Assembly (NCBI RefSeq): GCF_018777395.1
Contig: NZ_JAFJYC010000001.1
Location: forward strand, 2,480,001-2,544,000
Source of the DNA: Candidatus Sodalis endolongispinus
GTDB taxonomy: Bacteria; Pseudomonadota; Gammaproteobacteria; Enterobacterales; Enterobacteriaceae
Direction of reading: 5' to 3'
Length of the DNA stretch: 64,000 nt
The position numbers were made by a program, and so were the translations under genes. Positions 57,951 to 64,000 of this stretch are shown piece by piece (position 1 is the first letter of the stretch; every line of letters begins with the position of its first letter). Under the pieces are notes generated by a model. That model had not been told where the DNA came from. It saw nothing but the letters and a program-made list of their open reading frames with translations, and did not search any database.

Positions 57951-59387
57951 TTAATGGATTTTCTGATAGCGCCGATCGCGGTGCTCAAGGATCAAACGAA
58001 CGATTTGATCATACCCTTGCGATAAGGCGCACATCGCAGGCGTCAAGCCGGCATGATTTGTCTCATCCACATCGATATCCGCCGCCTGCAATAATCGCCG
58101 CGCCATCGCCGTCCTGCCGTTGCAGGCCGCCACATGCAGGGCGGTGTTTCCCGCCTGATTCATCGTGTTTACCGCCGTACCGCTTTGTGCCACCAGACTC
58201 CTGACGCAGGACAAGCGTCGATGCTGTACCGCCAGGTGCAGCGCCGTGTTGCCCTGATCGTCTTGTAACGCGGCGTTGACGGCCGGGTGGGCCAGAATAT
58301 TCAGATGCAGCGCCGGATTTTTCTTTTTTATTGCCAACATCAGCGCCGTCATACCGTTCTGATCTTGGCGATTCACGTCGTTACGCAAGTCGTTGAGCAG
58401 CAGCGCCTGCCGATCCACCTTACCGTTAGCGGTTGTGCTCATCAGCGGAGTGACGCCGTAGATATCGGCGCGATTAACCTCGATATCCTCCCGGCAGAGC
58501 AGTGCGGCCATCGTAGTCGTCCGGCCGGTATCGGCGGCCAGCCACAGCGCGGTCCGATTCTGATTATTGCTGCGGTTGACATCGATTCCCGTCACACCCA
58601 TCAGCGTCTGGCATAGCCTGGCGTCGATATGGTGTACCGCATACATCAGCGGCGTCCAGCCACCGTTATCCGGTTGATTGACCGCCTTGTTGCAGCAGGC
58701 GGCTATCGTTTCCAGCACGGCAAGATCGCCCGACATGGCGGCAAGGTGCAGCAGCGTTTCCCGGTTTGGCGTGACCACCGAGAGATTGGCGTTATGGCTG
58801 AGCAAAATATCAACTATTTCAGCGCGCCCGTTGCGCACGGCATGCTGCAACGCCGTGAAGCCGTTGGCATCTGGCGCGTCGATCTCCTGGTTATAGCGCA
58901 GCCAAGCGTTAACGCAGGTCATGTCCCCTCGTTACGCCGCTTCCGGCAGGGAAATCGGAAGAGGCGCCGGCGGGGTATGCCGCACGCCGGCGTACCCTTG
59001 GCGGCAGCGTGATACCTCGTGCAGGGGGAGAGTGACCGGTGGATGGCGCAATAATGCCTCATCCCGGCGCATGGGCAGTGTTCGTTTGGTGTGCGTTGCT
59101 GTCCGCCGGAGTTGTTGTTCAACGGGGGCCGACCGGGGGGTCACTTGCAAAAGCGGTACTCCCATACTGAGGCAGGCCGGCTGCCGGGGCGACGACGGCA
59201 GGGTGCCCCACGGCGCTCTGCTGGAGAGTGGCCCGAGCGCCGAAGGGGTGGGCGACGAAGACGACGCCGGCGCGGTACGCATGCCGCGTACGGCACCCAA
59301 GCCCCGCGGATAGCCCGTTTGGGTCATCACGCGGATGTCGGGGGCGGCAGCCACGGCGCAAAGTTGGTTCAGCAAAAGCAGACTCAT
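57951..59387 (-). pseudogene. Ankyrin-repeat protein, nonsense mutation near the first repeat
   Basis: The 323 codons from 58922 encode about nine ankyrin repeats of 33-34 residues (GFTALQHAVRNGRAEIVDILL; GWTPLMYAVHHID; GMTALMLAIKKK; GNTALHLAVQHRR; GNTALHVAACNGR). The ATG at 58922 falls inside a repeat: reading further upstream in the same frame gives LPEAA-stop-RGDMTCVNAWL, in which AA.RGD..CV..WL is the usual second half of a repeat. So TAA at 58932-58934 most likely replaced a sense codon. The frame upstream is open to ATG 59387 and encodes a Ser/Pro/Arg-rich, poorly conserved N-terminus. Possible role: host-directed protein-binding effector. It is a paralogue of the larger gene at 60216-64000. 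Confidence 0.75.
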
Positions 59388-60215
59388 TAATACTATGGGT
59401 ATCGGCAGCGAAGGGAGGGCATTTGCCCGCCGTGACTCATAAGGGAATAACGTTTGACGACGTTTTTTTTAGCGGGGGGCGGTGGACGGAGCTGATGTAT
59501 TCCAATATGGCGGCGATAGGAAGACAATCCATTTAACATATATTCTCCTATTAACATTCCATGTTATTCGCGTTGTGCGTATTGGGGGGCGGTGAAAGTC
59601 AGAGCACTATATCCCAGTTTTAATGCCACCAGATGAATTAACTTCTTTCTTATGGCGACCTGGTACTTGGCGGGGGGAGGATAATAACGCTTGCCATTAA
59701 AGTTAATGCATTATATTGGCGCTGCTCGGTTGCGACCTGGAGACAATTATATTACCCGCACCCCGCATCCTGCTGCGCCAGGCCTGTTCTAGCCAGGGTA
59801 GGCCGCCATCGCCGCGAGGGCAACCCTAGCCACGCCGGCAATAAGCCTCATTTTAAAAATATTATCGCCAATAAAAATTTTAGATGGCAGTGGATAAATA
59901 TCTCTGCAGTTTCTGATTTTCCGGTGAAAATAAGCAGGCATAAGACGAAGTCTTATTATATTTCTATTTTTCAACAGAGTTACATTTAATAATGTCTGAA
60001 GGTAATGTAAGCGTAACAGAAAATTTCCCTCGGCTGGCTGAGATGTTTTTGTTGAGAAAAAACGGCCGGAAACGATATGCTGGCTAGCGGCAGAATAGCT
60101 GTTCTACTGTTGACGTAGTCAACGTAACTGACGTGCTTGACGTGACTGATCCGCGAGCCCCCCTTAGTGGAACACGGCGGCGTACCGCTGTTCCTGGCCT
60201 GAAGAGTGTTAGAGG
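59388..60215. other. A+T-rich spacer between the two ankyrin genes
   Basis: About 830 bases. From about 59530 to 60010 the DNA is much more A+T-rich than its surroundings and probably holds the promoter of the downstream (minus-strand) ankyrin gene. A 61-codon frame at 59789-59974 (minus strand) has no recognisable feature. No remnant of another gene is evident. Confidence 0.55.
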
Positions 60216-63200
60216 TCAGCGCATCGATGCCGCGCCGGCGATGTAGCGATCGAGCAGCACTGCAATAGTGGGATGTTGCCCCTGCTGCGCCAGGGTAAAG
60301 GCTGTACGGCCGGCGTTGTCCTTCTGTTGGATGTTGACGCCCGGCACCGACAGCAGCTGTTGCACCGCCTCGGTATGGCCTCTTTCCACCGCCAGCGACA
60401 GGGCGCTCATACCGCTGATGTTGCGCAGATTCAGCGCGGTGGCGGGGTGCGTCAATAGTTCGGCGATTGCCAAGTGATGGTTACCCTGCGCCGCTCGCAT
60501 TAACGGTGTGAAGCCCAACTGGTCCGCGCTGTTGATTTCTATTCCCCCCTGGCCCAGCAATATCTGCACGATGATCGCATTGCCGCGTTTCGCGGCGTAG
60601 GCCAAGGCGGTAGCGCCGCGCCGATCACGGCGATTCACGTTAACCCCCGGCACACGCAGCAGGCTGATCACATTCAAGGGAATATCGCTTTCGACCGCCC
60701 GCATTAAGGTGGTTTCGCCAAACGCGTCGGCGTTATCCAGCGCAATGCCCGGCGCATTCAATAACCGTAGCAGACACAGCAACCGGTCCTGGCTGACAGC
60801 CAGGCTAAGCGCACTCTGGCCGCCGTCGCGCGAAGCATTGACGTCCAAAAGCGGATTTTTAAGCAACTGATCCACCAATTCGGCATCGTTGATATCTACC
60901 GCTCGCATTAGCGGCGTAAAGCCGGTGAGTTCGGCATCATTAACGTTAATATTCGGCAATTTCAACAAGCGTAAGGCGAGGTCGCGCCGTTCGCACGACA
61001 GCGCCAGCGACAGGGCATTGAATCCCACATGGTTGCGCTGGTTATAGTCAATGCCGGGAATCTTCAGCAAAACTTCTACGCAGCGGCGATGATTATTGCG
61101 TACCGCCAATAGCAGCGCGCTGTCACCGTTGTGACGGGGTGCGTTGACATTGCAGCCAGGTGCGGAAGCGATGGCGCGCACGATACTGGCCTCGCCGTTC
61201 TCGGCGGCTATCATCAGTGCTGACATACCTTGTTGATCGGCAGCATTAATAGCGATGCGCGGCTGCGCCAGCAACAGACGTACCATCCCGCTGCGGCCGT
61301 ACTGTGCGGCCTGAATCAGCGGCGTATGCAGGTTCAGGTCGGCGAGATTGACTTTGATGCCCTTTGCAAAATCGCGGGGTGATCCTCGTTGGTGGCCAAC
61401 AGCAGGGCACTGGCGCCGTTGTAATCCCTCCGATTGACATCAATTTTTCGTGCAGCCAATAATAGCCGCACCGCTTCGTGATCATGGCGAATAACCGCCA
61501 TTATTAACGGGGTCAGCCCTTCATTATTGCCGCTATTTATCTCAATGCCCTGGGCACGCAGCAGGCCGGGAAGCATGCCGGTACGTCCTTTACGAACGGC
61601 AATCGCCAAGGCCGTATTGCCGGAGAGATCGCGCAGATTGACATCGAGCCGCGACTGGCGCAGCAGAGCATGGGTTATTTCGCCATGATTGAGTTCCAGC
61701 GCATACATCAGCGCTGTTTGACCTTGATCGTCGGCGGCATTAAGATTGACGTCGTTCAACTTCACCAGCAGGCGTACCGCCTGTTGATGACCTTGCATGC
61801 TGGCCTGAATTAATGGTGTCACGCCATGTTCGTCGACGGTATTGATCTCGCGATTCGGTATGGCATTTAACGCTCGAAGAATGCCCACATTCCCCTTGCC
61901 GGCGGCCCAGATCAGCGCGCTGGCTTCCTCGGTATCTCTGAGGTTGATATCAATGCCCGGTTTGGCCAGCAGCAGGGTGACCAGCTCGCTGTATTCATGG
62001 TTTATTGCGTGCATCAGCGCGGTCATACCGCAATTATCCGCGGCGTTGATGTCAAGATTGGCGAAGGCCAATAGGGCGCGGGCGATAGGCATATTGCCAG
62101 TCTGCGCCGCCATGATAAGCGGAGTGGCATCGCGCAGATCGCGGATGTTGACGTCAATACCGGTGGAGTGCAGCAGAAGTGAGGCAATATCGCTCCGATC
62201 CTGGCTAACGGCCAAGAGTAAGGCTGAGACCCCATGATGATCGTCGGCATTGATGTCGATATCCGGCACCGTCAGCAGCTGACGGACATGGTCAGGTAAG
62301 CCGTGCTGTACCGCATTAAGCAAAGCGAAACACCCCTCATGATTAAGGGCATTAACGTTTATGCCGGGCTGCGTCACCCGCGCACTGAGCAGAGCGCTGT
62401 CGCGGTGTCCCGCAGCGATAAGCGTGGCGGTATTGCCGTGGAAATCTACCGCGCCGGTATCGACCCCGGTGACCGTCAGCAGAGCGCCAAGCAGATCGGC
62501 ACGCCCGGCTTGTACCGCGAACAGCGGCAGGCTAACGGCTTCCTCGAAGCCGGCGATAGAGCCGGCATGGGTGCTGAAAAATTGCACGGCCGGGACGTTG
62601 CCGGCGCGGGCGGCCACCACCAGTTGCGCCGCCTGGGCGTTGGGCGCTGAATTGCTTCAAAATGCGCACCGCTTCCTGCCGGTAGCGATCGCTGAGCTGC
62701 GCGATGGCAGCCAGGCTGGTCAATTCCAGCTGACGAAGAATATTCTCGACCACCTCGTCTGGTAAACCATCAAGGGATTGCGTCTGCGTTGCCGCATTTG
62801 CAGCCCACTTGCGTGCCGCCACCTTGGAGCCTTTCCCCCCCAGCCCTTGGGTACGAATATTGCGCAGGTGAACGACCAGTTTTTTTGGGACTTCTTGCAG
62901 TACGCCTTCGGGACTGAGGGTATATTTAATACCGCTGACATCGCCGCTGTAGGGATTGAGGCGCACAAAAATGGTAGGTGTTCCCTCCCAGCGTGACCAG
63001 GGGAACTTCGCGGTCTAGCCCGGGTAGCCGTCCGGTACGGTAGACCGGTGCGACGGGCGGCATCGCCGTCAAAAGCCGCGCGTCAAAACGGCGTATCACA
63101 TTGCCAATCGATGGCAGAGCCGGCTGCAGGAAACGTGCGAAGTCGATGAGCCGCGCTGCGCCGGCTCGACCAATATAGCCGGCCAATTCAAAGCCGGGAT

Positions 63201-64000
63201 CAAGGCTGCGCAGGGACGCGATGCCTAGAGCAGCAAACGCTCGCGGCGTTAATTGCCGCGCCGCGGGCAACATGCCGTGGCGCACGAATACCGCGCCGCC
63301 CTGTTTCAGCGCCGCCGTAAGCAGTTGTTCGCAGGCCATGACCTTGACCGCACGGCGAACAAGCCTCCCCGGCCCAGCGCGGCGCCGAAACGCAGGATTA
63401 TCGCCGATGACCGGGATTAACGATAGGGCGTCAAAGGCGCAGGGCTGCAGCGCGTTAGCCGACTCGCCGCGGCGCAGCAGGCGTATGCAGTCGTAGAAGG
63501 GTACCAGCGAGAGCAAAAAGTCCAGCGCCTTATCGCGAAAGGTGACGTCATAACCTTGCTGACTACAGTTAAGTGCGAAACTGCGCCTGATGGTGGCTGG
63601 CCAGGGACATCGCCAACGCTGCCAGCGGCGCGCCGGGGTGCTTCAGAGTCACTTCCTGCAGATGTAGTTTCAAATCGTAGCGCTTATCGGGGTAATGCCG
63701 TGGCGCGGGAAACAGGGATTGGTAACGGCTGTTGTCGCGATCCACTCGCGCCAAAAGATATTTGCCTTGCTGAAGCTGGAGCGCATAAATGCGCTCGTCT
63801 TGCTGCTGGCGCGCGACCAGCAATTCCACCCCGGGAAGAAGCTCCAGCACCAGGTCCAGCACCGATTGCCCGCTGAAATGCAGACCGCTTAGCTCGAAGG
63901 CAGAAAACGCGGCCACCGGCGAGCGCTCCGCTCGCGCGAAAATGACCTGCGCCTGGCGGATAAAATCGCGCTCAACCTCGTCCATTCGGGCGAAAGTGTC
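60216..64000 (-). pseudogene. Giant F-box/ankyrin-repeat effector-like gene, at least four frameshifts, runs off window
   Basis: Reading 64000 downwards, five open stretches in changing frames form one protein. (1) 64000-63569: DEVERDFIRQAQVIFARAE and LPGVELLVARQQQDERIYAL. (2) To about 62960: LSLVPFYDCIRLLRRGESANAL, CAFDALSLIPVIGD and FVRHGMLPAARQLTP, reminiscent of large dermonecrotic-toxin-like proteins. (3) To about 62630: a basic segment, then LDGLPDEVVENILRQLELTSL (62774-62712) and AAIAQLSDRYRQEAVRIL, an F-box-like motif. (4) 62620-61334: about 11 ankyrin repeats. (5) About 61370-60216: about 10 more, to the natural end. Each joint is a small indel with matching text on both sides. The repeats carry the GxTxLxxAxxxGxxxxxxxLL.....DxNxxD pattern. 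The domain order suggests a ubiquitin-ligase-recruiting host effector; inference only. Confidence 0.8.

Noticed and set aside
58932..59387. A separate secreted protein gene with signal peptide (MSLLLLNQLCAVAAA)
   Set aside because: It is in the same frame as the ankyrin gene and the repeat pattern crosses the stop, so one interrupted gene is more likely; the hydrophobic start also lacks a basic n-region.
1..64000. tRNA or rRNA genes
   Set aside because: I looked for T-loop sequences (GGTTCGA) with matching acceptor stems and for rRNA motifs and found none I could support.

Overview
The window looks like chromosome of a degenerating, host-associated gammaproteobacterium of the Sodalis type. 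The gene order is that of an enteric bacterium (yegS-yegQ-yegP-baeR-baeS-mdtD; ppk-ppx-yfgG; purN-purM / upp-uraA-hda; bepA-bcp-gcvR / dapA-bamC-purC-ypfJ-tmcA; ypfN-dapE-yffB-ypfM-acrD-nudK). About a third of the recognisable genes carry frameshifts, nonsense codons or deletions, and intergenic stretches are long and repeat-bearing. The genus assignment is inference from gene content and decay style; no 16S or other marker is in the window.

Layout. 1-930: right part of an IS2-like (IS3 family) element cutting off the 5' end of a thiosulfate transporter gene (yeeE/tsuA), followed by a broken yeeD/tsuB. 2.0-3.6 kb: a GNAT acetyltransferase and a solo LuxR-type regulator. 4.0-5.75 kb: a TPP riboswitch in front of thiM and thiD, both broken. 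5.7-13.5 kb (minus strand): an unrecognised gene, yegS, yegQ/trhP, yegP, broken baeR and baeS, and intact mdtD; mdtABC is absent. 14.1-15.2 kb: an aldo/keto reductase with internal deletions and a small unknown gene. 15.5-20.6 kb: a complete urease cluster ureDABCEFG whose UreE has lost its His-rich tail to a stop codon. 20.6 kb: 60-bp tandem repeats. 21-24.9 kb: broken yegD, intact ygfF, frameshifted mgtE, yfgG. 25.2-33.8 kb: broken ppx, intact ppk, and a divergent second phosphate-type ABC transporter with broken permeases and an intact ATPase. 34-35.5 kb: an A+T-rich island with one lysine-rich orphan gene. 35.6-40.2 kb: purN, purM, upp, uraA, hda. 40.6-52 kb: bepA, bcp, gcvR, dapA, broken bamC, purC with a nonsense codon, ypfJ, yeaL-like, broken tmcA, ypfN, a frameshifted M15 peptidase, dapE, yffB. 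52.1-57.5 kb: 33-bp tandem repeats, broken ypfM, multiply broken acrD, intact nudK. 57.9-64 kb: two ankyrin-repeat genes, both disrupted. The larger runs off the window end and combines a toxin-like N-terminal region, an F-box-like motif and more than twenty ankyrin repeats.

Functionally, the urease genes, lysine/peptidoglycan precursor genes (dapA, dapE), polyphosphate synthesis (ppk), pyrimidine salvage (upp-uraA) and replication control (hda) look kept. Thiamine salvage, envelope-stress sensing and drug efflux, thiosulfate uptake and polyphosphate degradation are lost or failing, and de novo purine synthesis is in doubt (purC stop, purM substitution). The ankyrin/F-box genes are the most unusual content: they look like eukaryote-like host-directed effectors caught while decaying. 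All calls come from reading the sequence; no database search was run.
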